Part shown: positions 39,776 through 56,400 of the stretch, piece by piece
Layout of the letters: each line of letters opens with the position of its first letter
Position numbering within the stretch: position 1 is the stretch's first letter
NCBI RefSeq assembly: GCF_018320785.1
Contig: NC_054873.1
Coordinates: 27,370,196 to 27,434,195, forward strand
Direction: 5' to 3'
From: Cheilinus undulatus
Taxonomy: Eukaryota > Chordata > Actinopteri > Labriformes > Labridae
Length of the DNA: 64,000 nt
Program-made: the position numbers and the translations under genes
The notes under the pieces: generated by a model
What the model saw: only the letters and a program-made list of their open reading frames with translations
Database searches by the model: none
Told to the model about the DNA's origin: nothing

Positions 39776-39822
39776 CACGTCCGTCTGTTGAGAAGCCTGC
39801 ACAGATCTTTCCTTCTCCTTCA

Positions 39823-41083
39823 ATGGAAACCTCCAGACTCAATCTGCTGCTTTGTCCTGATGGCAGTGGGCCAAGGCAGTGGCATTAAAAAAATCTCCTC
39901 TTCACTGGTTTTCTCAGCATAAGAGTTGCTCAGTGTAATTAAGTATCATGCTCAAGAGTCAGAACTTAAAGTGTATCTTCTTTTAACTGCCTGTAGCCAC
40001 AGTAATCCTGTGTTTACTGTGCTTCACTCTGCCCCTATTGATGCTTACTGAGCGGCTGTTTGATTTTATCACTGAAGGGTTGAAAAAAAAAAACAGAAGT
40101 TAGAGGTGACCTCGAGCACTACTGGTCATGCAGGTGTGTGTTAATGCAGCGAAGTCTCTCACTCTAACCTTAGTGGCATCACTATAATGTTTTCATGATA
40201 TAATAATTTATATGATGTCATCTGAAATTCAGAACAAGAAAAAAAAGAAATGCTAATGACCAACAGTGTGTTAAAACTTCAGTTGGATTCTGTTTGTAGG
40301 GAAATCACCCCATTCAGTTTGAACTTTCTTGCAGGAAAGCATGCATGTGTTTACAAAACACCCCAGGACCCAACCAGCTCCCACGACACTCAGCAACTCA
40401 CACTTTAGCAGAGTTTATTATGAAAACTCTGTTTCCCACACAGCTTTAGATAGGTTTAAATGTAAATAAAAGTTCTGTTCCTTCATTTTGATTTCACTCA
40501 GATTTGAAAGACAAAAACAAAGTAATCTTAAATATTTACTAAGAAGCGCCTGCATGTTTTCACAGAGAGTGAGTGGAGGTACAACACTTTTAACATTCAC
40601 AGTGAGGACAAAACATTTACTGAAAGTATACTTCACAGCTTACACAAACGAAGAGTAACCATCAAAGTAAGTAGACAAAAATCTCATGGACTGATTGTCT
40701 CAAGCGAACTGTGCAAGAAAAACTGAAACAAAGGTGCAAGTAAAGAGCAAACTGAGTGCATTACTCTGAACTTTCAACTCCTACTTTCCATTCTTTGAAA
40801 TTCAACAAAGGTAATGTATATTTAAAAAAAAAATCATGAATAAAGAATAGGAGCGAAGCCTCTCTGCACAAAATGTGCTTTGACCAGGTAGACACATCTA
40901 TTATGAATATAGAGTTGATGTAATCCTATGGATTTATAATATGTTAAAACTATTTGCATTAAAGACAGGGAACTTCATTTCAAAATATCTATATATGTAT
41001 ATTTCATGTTTTTTGGTAACAGGTTTTAATATAGGCCCTAGATGTTTCAGAAACTAACGGCCTGGAGTATTGTTTAGCCATGA
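39823..41083. other. Spacer between cadherin 5' end and pdp2 3' end
   Basis: The cadherin transcript must begin here, but no clear TATA or CpG-rich promoter is recognisable. AT-rich; the short open frames have no support. Confidence 0.5.
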
Positions 41084-41745
41084 CCAGAGGCCTGTACTAC
41101 TCATGAGGATTTGCTTTAAGCAAAGTAACTTTGGGGTTAACTCGAGGTTTTCATTACCCGCTTCAGAGCAGGTTATGATCAAGATGAAGGATCATCTATG
41201 CAATACACTGCTAACAACCAATCAGGTTTCTGAATCGCAAACATCTCTGAGGTGTTTGCAGGTGAGGAGGGAGAGAGAGCAATGAAAACTTAAGGTTTCC
41301 TGTTTATATGAAATAAATTTGTGACAGGCCTTACAGTCATCCTTCAACAATCAAGACTGTTAAAAACGCAACAAAACCTACTTTTTGTAATAATTTATAT
41401 GAAACAAAAATACATCAAAGCCACAAATTAATGTAACAGAATAAAAGGGTGTTATCAAAGTTGATGCTGATGTCCTCTTTCTAATACAACAGCTTTAACG
41501 GTTTACTCAGATTGTGACACACGACATTCTGCTGATGTTAGACTGGTTTTTGTTTATAACTGGTCTGTTACTAACTCCACCCCTTTTACTTGAACATGCT
41601 CATGGACACTCAGGGTTTAGTTATTAGGTTGATAACAAACTCCATTTGACGGCTCAGTGTGATCTGATTTGTTTGAATTAGTACAGCCAGATAACTCAAA
41701 GACAGCCTGGGTATGTTGAGCTAAATTTGTAGTACAGACCTCTGG
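41084..41745. repeat. 662-bp TIR element (CCAGAGG ends) in pdp2 3' flank
   Basis: The left end is ccagaggcctgtactac. The right end, reverse-complemented, reads ccagaggtctgtactac, giving 17-bp inverted repeats with one mismatch. Internal aggttttcattacccgcttc is typical of a common fish nonautonomous family. It ends 40 bp from the pdp2 stop codon, so it probably forms part of the pdp2 3' UTR. A fragment of the same family is at 57565-57693. Confidence 0.75.
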
Positions 41746-41785
41746 ATGGAGCTAGCTGTTAGTTTAGTTCACATAAACCCTCCTG

Positions 41786-44700
41786 TCAGCCATTTTGAGG
41801 TCTGGCCAGGTTAGAGTTCAGATACACCACAGTGGCTGTGATATCGTCCCTGTACATACGAGCCAAGTCCTCTGGCAGAGCCAGCATAGAAGCCAGTCTT
41901 TCTTGGCAGAGTTCTCCATACTCCCCAGTGCCGAGAGCACGCCTGATGAGATGTGTGGCAGCGTTGGTGTCCAGAGCGGGGGAGGCCCGGGCCCTACGCT
42001 TCAGCAAGAGCTCATGCATTTGACCCAATTTCAACTGCCTCTCTGATGGAGAAACTGGAGCCTGAACAAAACACAGAAAAGTGTAACTTTAACAGGTAAA
42101 TGGTTCAAACACATGTATGAGTAGTTAACATATATGAGGCGTTTGCTATGGTTTAGAAGAATAACAGCACTTGTAATTTTGACTTCCCCACACGAACCTG
42201 GAGGTGGATCCCACTCAAGTGCTCGCCAACAAGTTGCACAGCCTCTTCACTCCCTAGTTCATCCCACAGGCCGTCAGTGCCGAGTATTAGAAAGCGGTCT
42301 TTCGGTCGGAGCTTATGATAGGTAATTTCAGGTGCTACATCCAGGTAGGGTGGAGTTAGGTAGTTAGGTGGAGTGTACTGGTACAGATTGAGAGAGTCCA
42401 GATCTACTCCGGACTCCAAGCTGGCTAAAACGCTCTGCTGCAACTCATGGCTCCACTTGAATCTCACATCACCAAAAGCACGCAGGGGCATTAAAACCTA
42501 ACAAAAAGATAAAAGCGTAGGACTTTATAATTCAGCAGTAAAATCATTGCATAGTCCCTCTGTGATGACATTTACCCCAAGAAGTCTGTCATCTGTGACC
42601 ACTGTGTCCCTCTCTGACGGCGGGTGCTGGGCGCGGATGCGCTCCACCTCAGTTTCATTTTGGGAGTTGTGGTCCTGGGAAAGGGGTAAGGCACTCCAGG
42701 AACCGTCCTCCTCCTGAACCCCCAGTACTATTCGACAGTCACCTGCATTTGCGACATGGATCCCCTCTGTTCCGATATGAGCCACAGAGGCAGTGCATCC
42801 AGCAAATGCAACCTTGGTAGACAATGATAGCTGTGTATCAACACCATGACACCTTCAATACCCATGAGAAAAAAAAAAAAGGCATAGTTTTACCTGAATG
42901 GCTGTGCTTTTCATCAGGTCATTTGAGAGAGGAACTTGAGCCTCTAAGGAGATGTCTGCATCAAGCCTTTTGAAAGCACGATCCAGAGCATCAGGAGGAC
43001 TAAAAACCATGAAAAAAGGGGTGTAAAGGAAAACCATTCATAAGCAGATATACTTGTATGTTTGACACTTGTCTGTGTAAATCAAAGCTTTTTTTTACCT
43101 CATGCCTTCCCCATGCTCCTCACTGTCCAGTAATTCTTGCCAGAACACCCTAAGGTGGTCAATGTAAAGTGATGCAGATTCACGATAGTTGAAATCTGAG
43201 TGGTGTTTGTACCACTGCAAAATAGGAGGAACAGGTCTGCCATGCTCCATGCATTTCTCAAGCTCCTCCAGGCTCTGCTTTGGCATCATTGCAACTGCTG
43301 TGTAGTACAGAAGCCGCTCGCTGACAGCCTGTGCACACGCCCAGCCCCCATGACCATCAAACACTCCAAAGAGCACTCCCTTTGACTGGAGAAGATTAGA
43401 TTGAGTTGTATTAGATTTGTATTAGATTTAACGGAAACAGGAGGAAAAGTAGGGTGGTAATTATATAGTTGTGAAGTGGAGATGGTGTTACCTGTAGGCA
43501 TGTGGCTGCACTGCGGCGGTCCTCATTAGGGGTGTTAGCAGCCAGCTGGTTACTCTCAAACTTTCTGACAGCACTGATTCCTCGGCCATCAAACTCAGGA
43601 ACAATTACAGTCTGAAGCACAGATGCACAAGCACGAGGACAAAAAATTATTATAAATGAATGCATTTATTGTTTACACTACGCAGATTTTTTCAGATAAG
43701 GCTACAGTTGGACACTCGTGTCTCTGCAGTATTTGTAGTGTTATGATCTACTGATATGCTTTTATTCATTCATTTGATCTCCATGTTTTTAATATTTGTA
43801 TTTTCTCATTGTCAATTGAAGCTGCTACTCTGTTTTTTGTTGTTCTATGACAATGACAATAAAGATTCTATCTATCTATACGTACATATACTATATCGCC
43901 AAGAGTATTCACTCACCAATCCAAATGATTGAAATCAGGTGTTCTAATCACTTCCATGACCACAGGTGTATAAAATCAAGCACCTAGTCATGCAGACTGT
44001 TTCTACAAACATTTACGAAAGAATGGGTCGCTCTCAGGAGCTCAGTGAATTCCAGCGTGGTACTGTGATAGGATGCCACCTGTGCAACAAGTCCAGTGGT
44101 GAAATTTCCTCACTCCTAAATATTCCAGTCAACTGTCAGTGGTATTAAAACAAAGTGGAAGCGATTGGGAACGACAGCAACTCAGCCACAAAGTGGTAGG
44201 CCATGTAAAATGACGGAGCAGGGTCAGCGGATGCAGAGGCGCATAGTGCGCAGAGGTCACCAACTTTCTGCAGAGTCAATCGCTACAGACCTCCAAACTT
44301 CATATGGCCTTCAGATTAGCTCAAGAACAGTGCGTAGAGAGCTTCATGGAATGGGTTTCCACGGCCGAGCAGCTGCATCCAAGCCATACATCACCAAGTG
44401 CAATGCAAAGCGTCGGATGCAGTGGTGTAAAGTACACCACCACTGGACTTCAAAGCAGTGAAGATGCGTTCTTTGGAGTGACGAATTGCGCTTCTCCATC
44501 TGGCAATCTGATGGACGAGTCTGGGTTTGGTGGTTGCCAGGAGAATGGTACTTTTCTGACTGCATTGTGCCAAGTGTAAAGTTTGGTGGAGGGGGGATTA
44601 TGGTGTGGGGTTGTTTTTCAGGAGCTGGGCTTGGCCCCTTAGTTCCAATGAAAGGAACTCTGAATGCGTCAGCATACCAAAAGATTTTGAACAATTCCAT

Positions 44701-46373
44701 GCTCCCAACTTTGTGGGAACAGTTTGGGGATGGTCCCTTCCTGTTCCAACATGACTGTGCACCAGTGCACAAAGCAAGGTCCATAAAGACATGGATGAGA
44801 GAGTTTGGTGTGGATGAACTTGACTGGCCTGCATAGAGTCCTGACCTCAACCCGATAGAACACCTTTGGGATGAATTAGAGCGGAGACTGAGAGACAGGC
44901 TTTCTCGTCCAACATAAGTGTGTGAACTCACATGCGCTTCTGGAAGAATGGTCAAAAATTCCCATAAACACACTCCTAAACCTTGTGGAAAGCCTTCCCA
45001 GAAGAGTTGAAGCTGTTATAGCTGTAAAGGGTGGACTGACGTCATATTAAATCCTATGGATTAAGAACGGGATGTCACTTAAGTTCATATGCAAGTCAAG
45101 GCAGGTGAGTGAATACTTTTGGCAATATAGTGTATATACAGTGCTTAACAAATTTATTAGACCACCCTAACCCTAACCAAAGTAAGGTTTATGCCACAGC
45201 TGCCCTAAATTAACAGCACTGGTAATTACCAAAATCGTTTTTTATGTTTCTGCAATGGTTGATACACTAATATGTAGAAGTTCTTTAACCCAAATGATAT
45301 TTTCAATGCTAAAATATTATTATAATTGTTATCCATGCATTTTCAAATTTACTGATTTACAAAAAAAACTGAAAAAAATAGTAAAGCACATTAATATTTC
45401 TTGATTAATATGTCAAATTATAGTTATTTACTTGCATTCCTGAACAGAAAAATGAGTTTCTGACTTCTCATAGAAGTCCAGTGAGCCGGCTCAAATTCGG
45501 GTGAATTCAGTTTGAAATCCCTCATTCCTGCAAAATAATAAAACGTGGAGAGCTCACTGAAAATGAAAGAGTCCACATTAAAGCACTTCATGATGCTGGA
45601 TGGTCTTTGAGACAAATATGCCAGGTGGTCTAACAAATGTTTTAAGCACTGTAAATATATATTCAGAACACTGCTTCCCAAAGTGTGGGCTTGGCGCCTC
45701 TGGTGGGCCCCAGAGGTACTGCAGAAGGGCTGCAAGAGGTGAATTGCAAGAAATAAAAACCATAAACCTAATAAGTAATCATCTTCATGTGAAGTAAAAA
45801 TATGGTGGTAAATAATTTGAATCTCGTGTCATGATTGGGTGAGGGTTTTGGTGGGCCAACAGAGAATATGAGGATTCACTTTGAAACAAGTTTGGGGAGG
45901 GCTTATCTGGAAAGTTCACACGCCTCTCAAACCTACCACCATCTCAGGAATATACATTTGATTTGTGATCCTTATGTTACGACACTATTATGTCCATTAC
46001 CTGCTCGTTAGATCGAAGAATACTGTTGATCTGGACTTGGTTGAGTTGGAAGTCGATGTCCTGACGAGTTGAAAGGTGTCGCCCACTTTGAGATCGCTCT
46101 ACTCTGGAGGCACGCCGGGATGAGAAGTGACGATGATGGGCTGATCGGGGCTGAGAAGTGGGTTGTGCTTCAAAGAGGCAACACTGAATGAACTGAACAA
46201 ATAAAGCACAATAGATGCAAATACACTGTAAATAAGACTGAATGGAGTACACGTTTAAGTACAGTTAAACAAAAGTAAACCATAGTACAGACCTGAGATG
46301 AAGCCGACCATGGAGGTATCAGTGTGTAGCTAGAAGCTCTTTGGAGAATGCTGGCGCACACACGTCCAGACAT
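41786..46373 (-). CDS. pdp2: Pyruvate dehydrogenase phosphatase catalytic subunit 2
   Basis: Mitochondrial-matrix PPM/PP2C-type Ser/Thr phosphatase that dephosphorylates and reactivates the pyruvate dehydrogenase E1 component (family knowledge). Eight coding exons: 46373-46293, 46192-46001, 43611-43492, 43385-43099, 42999-42894, 42812-42576, 42497-42198, 42061-41786. The sum of 1599 nt gives 532 aa; human PDP2 is about 529. The Arg/Ser-rich start ([20 protein letters not shown]) fits a mitochondrial presequence. Motifs in order: [27 protein letters not shown], metal-site [30 protein letters not shown], and the C-terminal [18 protein letters not shown] carrying the last metal-binding Asp residues. 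PDP2 is preferred over PDP1 because of [11 protein letters not shown] and YDSL-free linkers close to PDP2. An alternative acceptor at 46183 would drop three residues (FIQ). The intron at 43612-46000 is swollen by transposons. Confidence 0.95.
43888..45137 (+). mobile_element. Tc1-like transposon with broken transposase
   Basis: About 1.25 kb with roughly 30-bp inverted ends (left ctatatcgccaagagtattc; right, reverse-complemented, ctatattgccaaaagtattc) next to TA-rich flanks. The transposase on + is split: the N-terminal start at 44023 ([20 protein letters not shown]), a shifted frame 44165-44461 with the second DNA-binding segment ([20 protein letters not shown]), then 44486-44836 with the catalytic-core remnants ([33 protein letters not shown]) and [15 protein letters not shown] downstream. 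Frameshifts and in-frame stops (after SKQ, after DWPA) make it inactive. It sits in a pdp2 intron, in antisense orientation to that gene. Confidence 0.92.
45138..45653. repeat. Tc1-type MITE abutting the Tc1 element
   Basis: The left end acagtgcttaacaaatttat, followed by tagaccacc, and the right end ggtggtctaacaaatgtttt, followed by aagcactgt, are inverted repeats of about 28 bp. There is no coding region. It starts within a few bases of the right end of the 43888-45137 transposon, around a TATA stretch. Confidence 0.75.
45663..45935. repeat. Possible hAT-type repeat fragment
   Basis: Starts actgcttcccaaagtgtggg and continues ggtgggccccagaggtac, an end type common among fish hAT repeats. The right limit is unclear. 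Confidence 0.35.
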
Positions 46374-46980
46374 CTCTAATGATCCCACGCTTTCTCTGGG
46401 TTTTTTGCAACCGACACCCTGAAGAAGTAAACGAGGTTGTTGAGATATCAGCTTGACATCTGAGCAGAGATCCAACAGTCAGGGAGCTACAGATAAAGTA
46501 AACGGGCTATATGTTTGGGAAGTCAAATGTCTTAATATAAGTTCTGCATAGGCAGGGAAACGTCTAAAAACATGCCTCTTTTTTTATAACTATCATTTGC
46601 ATTTACAGAGGCGAGCAAGCAAAACCAGATATGTCTAGGGCAAAACATTTAAAGTTTACTTTTATGCTTAGTTAGCTTTGTCGTTAGCGGGCTAGCTTCG
46701 CTATCATTTACTAGAGAGCCCCAAATCTAGGGCAAAACCTGTGACGATAATTTAGACCGGCAGTGATAGCACAGAACGTATGTGCTAAACAAACTTCATA
46801 TATTAAATGCGTACAAACTTAAGAAAGAACCAACGTCTATTCCCAAAGTCGTTCGACCGAAGAAAATAACGGGAAACGTATCACATCACAGCCAGCGGTG
46901 TTTCGTTTCTTCTTCCATTGTTGGGAGGGTGGAACCCGGCTTTCGGTGCACTACCGCCACCTAGCGTGTTGGAGCTTCCA
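46374..46980 (-). promoter_or_regulatory. pdp2 5' UTR and presumed promoter
   Basis: A 5' UTR exon segment begins at an acceptor at 46419-46421 and runs into the ATG at 46373. Upstream, 46720-46970 is richer in CpG than its surroundings (cgttcgaccgaag, gataacgggaaacg-like runs) and lacks a clear TATA box, as expected for a housekeeping promoter. The transcription start is inferred, not seen. Confidence 0.4.
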
Positions 46981-51189
<4,209 letters not shown>

Positions 51190-53428
51190 CTAAAGCCTGT
51201 GGTGTTTTTTTACATTCACATTTCCATGTTTTCTATTAATGTATCGTCTCTGATTCCGATGATATGGATCATAACGAGTCTTTGGTCGAGATACTTTGCC
51301 CCTTACGTAGCGGCTTTTGGATTTCACAGCATATGTGTGCGCAGATGTTGGTGACATAATGAGGCCTGTCTGAGGAGGAAGCATCTTAGTGTTGACACTT
51401 TTCCTCCAAAAGACACCGTTTAAAGTAGAAGCAGAGACTCTGGATGCTGATTGGGGGTGAAGTCGCTGGCTGGCCATGCTGTGATGCCCTTTCTTTGCAA
51501 AAGCTGGAAGCTTCCAAGCTCTGCTAGGCCGCATGAGGGCCTGCTTGTGGCCGCCTCTGACTGCACTCATAAAGCCACCATGCAGAGAAGTGCCTGGTCT
51601 TTGCCGTGGGGGGACGAAGCTCAGGTGTCTTCGTGCACCATGACCATGAAACGTTGGAACATTTTTTCCATTAATACCTTTATTTCTGGATACAACTTCT
51701 CCACCTACTGATCTTGAAAAAGCCGTCTCCGATGCTTGAGGAGAGTTAGCCAGAGAGTTGAAACTTGCATAACCAACCTTAGACAAGACCCTGCTCTGGG
51801 TGGAGTCCAAGCCATTAGATAAGGGGAGCAGGGTGTTATTTAACATTTCTGTTGATTCTTGGATGGCAGAGATTCGATTCTGCTTAGATGGGTCTTCATC
51901 TTTAACCTGTGCAGGGTGGATTGAAGGATGAGTAATGCTGACTCTCTGCTCTTCAAGATAGCCATCATGATAAAAACTAGAAGGCTTCACAGAAATATAA
52001 TAAGGGTGGTTTGATTGAGTATCCACACGACCACTGATCATCTTTGATGAAGGGTTTTCAGAGCTAGAAGAAACAGATCCAGCAGGAGCAGGCTGGTGGA
52101 CGTTGGTAATGTAGTTTATATAGTTTGATTCCTGGAGAGCAGTTGGTTGATAGGCTGGAAATGTTGGGGCTGGTCTTTCCTGGTGTTTTGGTTTGAATTC
52201 TGGAAAATGCAGTTTACCTCTTGGTGCACTGATGTATAAACTTTTGCCATAAGAACTCAAAGCCCGGGGCTTTGGTGAAGGCAGATGGTCATCAGATGTT
52301 GTTTGGTGACTGGCTGCTTTACTGCCAGGTGTGTGATTTGGTGGTTGGATTTCTTTCTCAGGGGTTTGAGGTGTTAATTTGCGTGAATAGTCGCTGAAAT
52401 CTGGAGAGGAATACTTCTCAAAAGTTGAGTCAGAGGGAATTTGCTCTAAACTTGTTGAACGATCGTAATTGTGTGTATCAAGAACATTTAAAAATGTATC
52501 CTTACCATTGTAAGACCTTTCATTGTCTTTTGAAACAAACTGTGTGGCAGCTGGCTGATGTTGGAAAAAATCATTCATGCCTTGTCTGTTTTCATGACCA
52601 CCGTGTGACATGAAACTTGAAGTAGAGTCAACAGGGTCAAGGATGGAGAAGCTTTCACTTGGAATATGGTAGTCACTTTGTTCAAACACGTTTTCTCTGG
52701 ACTCACCCCAAGCTTCATTTTCATGCTCTCTTTCTTCTCCTGCAGAGTCAGATGTCGGAGTGCCTCCTTCAGTATTTCCAGCATTAGAAACCAAACTGTT
52801 TTCAATAACATCCCGCGCTGTTTGAAAATGTCTTCTTGGGTCACTTCCAGGTTTCAAGAAGGAGCTTTTCATTCTGTCTATGAACTCTTTAAGATCTCTC
52901 ATCGTTGAGAAACTTACGCCCTCCGTGGCTTTCTGCTGTGTGTGCTCCTTCACTAAAAGGTCAAACGGGTGTTGAGAACCTGAATCTTCACGATCAAAAT
53001 TCTGTACTGAGCGAGAAGCAGGGACTGTTGAAAATGCCTCAGTCTCCTGTCCTGAATCTAGTGTGCTTTGTACCATTTCTTCTCCATGGCTAACAGCAGA
53101 GCTAGAAATCTCATTGTCTTCATGATGGACTTGTTGACTCTCAGGGGCCACAATGCCAGTCTGCATCTCATTGATAAGACTTTCAGAGTCATGGTTTGGG
53201 TTCAGAGAGGCGCCAGAGAAGATCTGGTTTGAGGTTAAGGGATCAAACACACCTGCATGGCTCCTAAAGTCATCATTTTCAACAGAGTAGCCATGTGCAC
53301 AATTGTAACCTACCAGGAAAGAGAAAACAAGAGATCATTTCTTATTCAGTATGATTGACAAGTATAAGAAAGTAATAGAAAGTCTTACTTTTTTGAGGAG
53401 GAAACCAAATACAGATCCAGAACAGCAT
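51190..53428 (-). CDS. Unrecognised Ser-rich, intrinsically disordered protein, 719 aa
   Basis: Two coding exons: 53428-53389 (exon begins at an acceptor, 53447) and 53309-51190, joined in phase to 2160 nt. Exon 1 encodes a short hydrophobic start (MLFWICIWFPPQKS), possibly a signal peptide. An in-frame open upstream stretch means the true start may lie in an earlier exon. The next residues hold the only cysteine of the large exon (YNCAHGYSVENDD). Residues from about 30 to 250 are acidic and Ser/Glu-rich with one predicted helix (MRDLKEFIDRMKSSF). The middle is Pro/Ser/His-rich (TPQTPEKEIQPPNHTPGSK). The last 180 residues are strongly basic, with Arg, Lys, His and Tyr (KSRYVRGKVSRPKTRYDPYH; ending NVNVKKHHRL). 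No known domain, repeat or active site is seen. The long stop-free frame and conserved splice sites argue that it is real. Possible roles, such as a matrix, egg-coat or mineral-binding protein, are only guesses from composition. Confidence 0.75.
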
Positions 53429-53447
53429 GGTGCAAGGCCAATGAAAC

Positions 53448-56400
53448 CTGAAAAAGAACAAAGTCAGAAACAAAACTAGTAACACATTCAGGCCAGCTGT
53501 AGTCGCCAGTTAACTAAATACACAACTTCATCTCTTGAGTCACATTAATGATATTTATGGTCAAACATTACTCCAGTAGAAGTGAAGGTTGCTTATTCAA
53601 AATAGTACTGACATTTAAAGTACTGTGGTACATACTGATAAAAAATATCAGGATTCAATTTTTAAAAACAAAAAATCTCAAAACGTATTTTCAGAACAAA
53701 TTAATTCAGTCAAGAATACATTGGTGTGAACTGGTGTGACTCACTATTTTTATTTAAGATGACTTTTAAAAGCCACATTTAAACATTTGCAGCTCTGAAA
53801 TAAGAGGAGCAATAATGGAACAACCAACAATAGTGATAAGTGCAAGGCCTCTTCAAATTTAAATTAATTAGAGCAGTCTAACAGAACTTGCTCTCCAGAG
53901 AGACCACGTCCCCATTTAGGGGAAACAAGCCCAGAGACTGAATGGCAGTCGATGAGAAAACAATGGTAGCAATGTGATTAAACACTTTGGTGTGTTTTGT
54001 GCTTCAAAACATTCAAAAATGATAGTTTACAATATATTTTCCATCATCAAATGACTTAGGAATGTGAAAGAACAGCTCTGAGGCTGTAAACTGTAAACAG
54101 GCATCACATAAGGTATGTGATGCTTGTTTGTGATGTCTGTTCAGACTCACTATGCCACACTGGACAATGAAATTCTTTATTTTTGAGGCCAATCCCCGTT
54201 CAGAAAAGTCATTGTTTTCATGTTTAACTTAATGGCCACTGGATTCAAGCTCCAAATAACTGGACAGCTGTCAGATTTTTTTAGCTTTTAATCACTAAAG
54301 ACCCTTCATATCCCATTGACTGCCAGTCACTTTAAATGTTTTGTTGTTGTTTTTAACTCAGAAAAGGGCAGGGTGTTCATACGGGCAAAGTATCCAGATG
54401 GATTTTTCTTATCAGTTCTTTTGTGTTATGTATCCCAGCATGCTTTGCACAGTGAAGCAGCCTCCTGCTATGAAAAATCCTATGGCTGATAGGGTGTGTT
54501 GGAAATTTACTTTTTTGCTCACATGCTACTGTGCCTGGTAGATTAAAAAAAAATACTTTTTTTCCAGACACTTTATTTAAGTGAGCGGCATAATGTAATG
54601 AGGTGTTTTATAATTATCAAGGCTTTCAGTATCAAAGCAATAGGCCATTAAATAAGGAGAAATGTTTCCACTAGCAAAAAAAAAAAAATACTGGTGTGTA
54701 CAATCTTGTTCATTATTTTGAGGCTGGTTAGCCTCCACTGTAGTCAAGTCATAAAATGCAGATTTAACTGCAACTAAACCTCAGCTGAGAGGCAAGATAA
54801 TCAATTTATTGTTATGTTTTCATATTGGGTGAGTTAATACAATCTTAAACGTTCAATTGAAAGTATGTTACTTTATCATGCAAAATCCATGTATCCCATG
54901 TTTAAAGACAGCAGGATGTTTTGATAAGTAGTTAAGCATGTACTGGACAAGATTACCAAGAGAAGAGAGGTACCATTTTCTTTACCAGTCCCAGGGGCCT
55001 GTAGGTTTAACAAATTCACTTCACTACTCAAATATATCTGCATTTGGCTGGTGGTGGGCGCTTACTCTGCTGATACGCGAGTGCTGCCATCACGGCTGGC
55101 TGCTGTAACTATGGCGGTAACTGCTGTGTTTTAATGTCGCCTGCTGACTGTGACAGCTGCAAAGATAGTTGGATTAAAAAAGTTAGCTGCTGGTAGCTTT
55201 ATTTAGACTTTATATATTTGGTAGAATTTAACTGATTCTAATATCTAATCGAGAGTACCACTACATATTTGTGGTTGAGTGCTGTTTAACATGTATTTTT
55301 TAAGACTGCCAATTAGGTAAAGAGTTTAACAGCTGCATTTAATCATTAAAGGCTAGCAGTGCCAGTAAATGCATTTTAAAATAAATTTTCAAAATGTATC
55401 TATTTCCTTTTTTTTTGTTTTTTTTTTTTTTTTGTTAAAGCAGTAAATCTGTAAGGATTCATGCAGCTTTAACTTGATTATACCCACAAGTTAGCTGAAA
55501 ACTGTTATTTATGAGATTATGTTATGAATCACCTGGAGATTAAAATGCCCTCAGAGAGGCCAAAATAATGATACTGTGTTTAAACATGTTCATCCTGATG
55601 TCCTTTTTAATTGAAATAAAGTTGAACAGAAAGTTATGTTAATAGAAGAAAAATGTTCACTTCTTTTGTCAGTTATCATTTTGATATGTGAATGTTATTG
55701 TGAGATCCCACGACAGTAATGGCAGCCTGCGAACTCCCCTTTTCTCCTCTTTGATTTGTCTACATGCAATGAATGAATGGGGAAAATGCTGCACATACCA
55801 CACACAGATCCACACAAACAGTTTACTGTCATTTCTATCAGGTTTTAGAAAAGAAAAGCAAATTCATCAGCTGACTTCAGAGCTAGAGTAGAGAGAAATG
55901 AGAACATAGTGAGGTCAAAAGAACAAAATTTGTCTTAAAAATACAGGAGGGAAAAGTAATGTCTCTAAAATAATACTCTAGTGAAGATCAGCTACTCAAA
56001 CATGTATTTAGAGCATTTTATTCCATCATCCACCACTTATTTTAGTCAATTGTATATTTACCCAAATGGAAGAGCCATGACAATGAAGAGTCTGCCTGTC
56101 ACTGTTGATTAAAACCACCTGCAACCATTCATAACCTTTCCTTTTTTCTCAAGAGATAATGAAAGCAAGGAGAAAAGGAGAAGTGAATGAAGGACGCTCT
56201 CAGATCAGATTGAGGTGATTGCACACAGGTGATACTGTTTGAGTACTCACCTCATTAGACTACCACAGGTGAGTTTTTAGTCAAACGGCTGCATGGTGAT
56301 GGCTTGAGTGTCCAAAAACTCTGAATGTGAAAGATGTAAGCTTTAAATCAGCCTTTCCTTATTGTGTTTAATGTAAGTTTGCATAGGAGGATATGAATTT

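Noticed and set aside
44344-44973. 209-codon open frame on the - strand
   Set aside because: It is the antisense of the Tc1 transposase remnant; the codon-level similarity to transposase is on the + strand.
45165-45178. ccctaaccctaacc as an interstitial telomere
   Set aside because: Only two units, lying inside a MITE; too short to mean a telomeric fusion.
55040-55150. CpG-bearing patch as a CpG-island promoter
   Set aside because: Only about 100 bp and no nearby first exon recognised; mentioned as context only.
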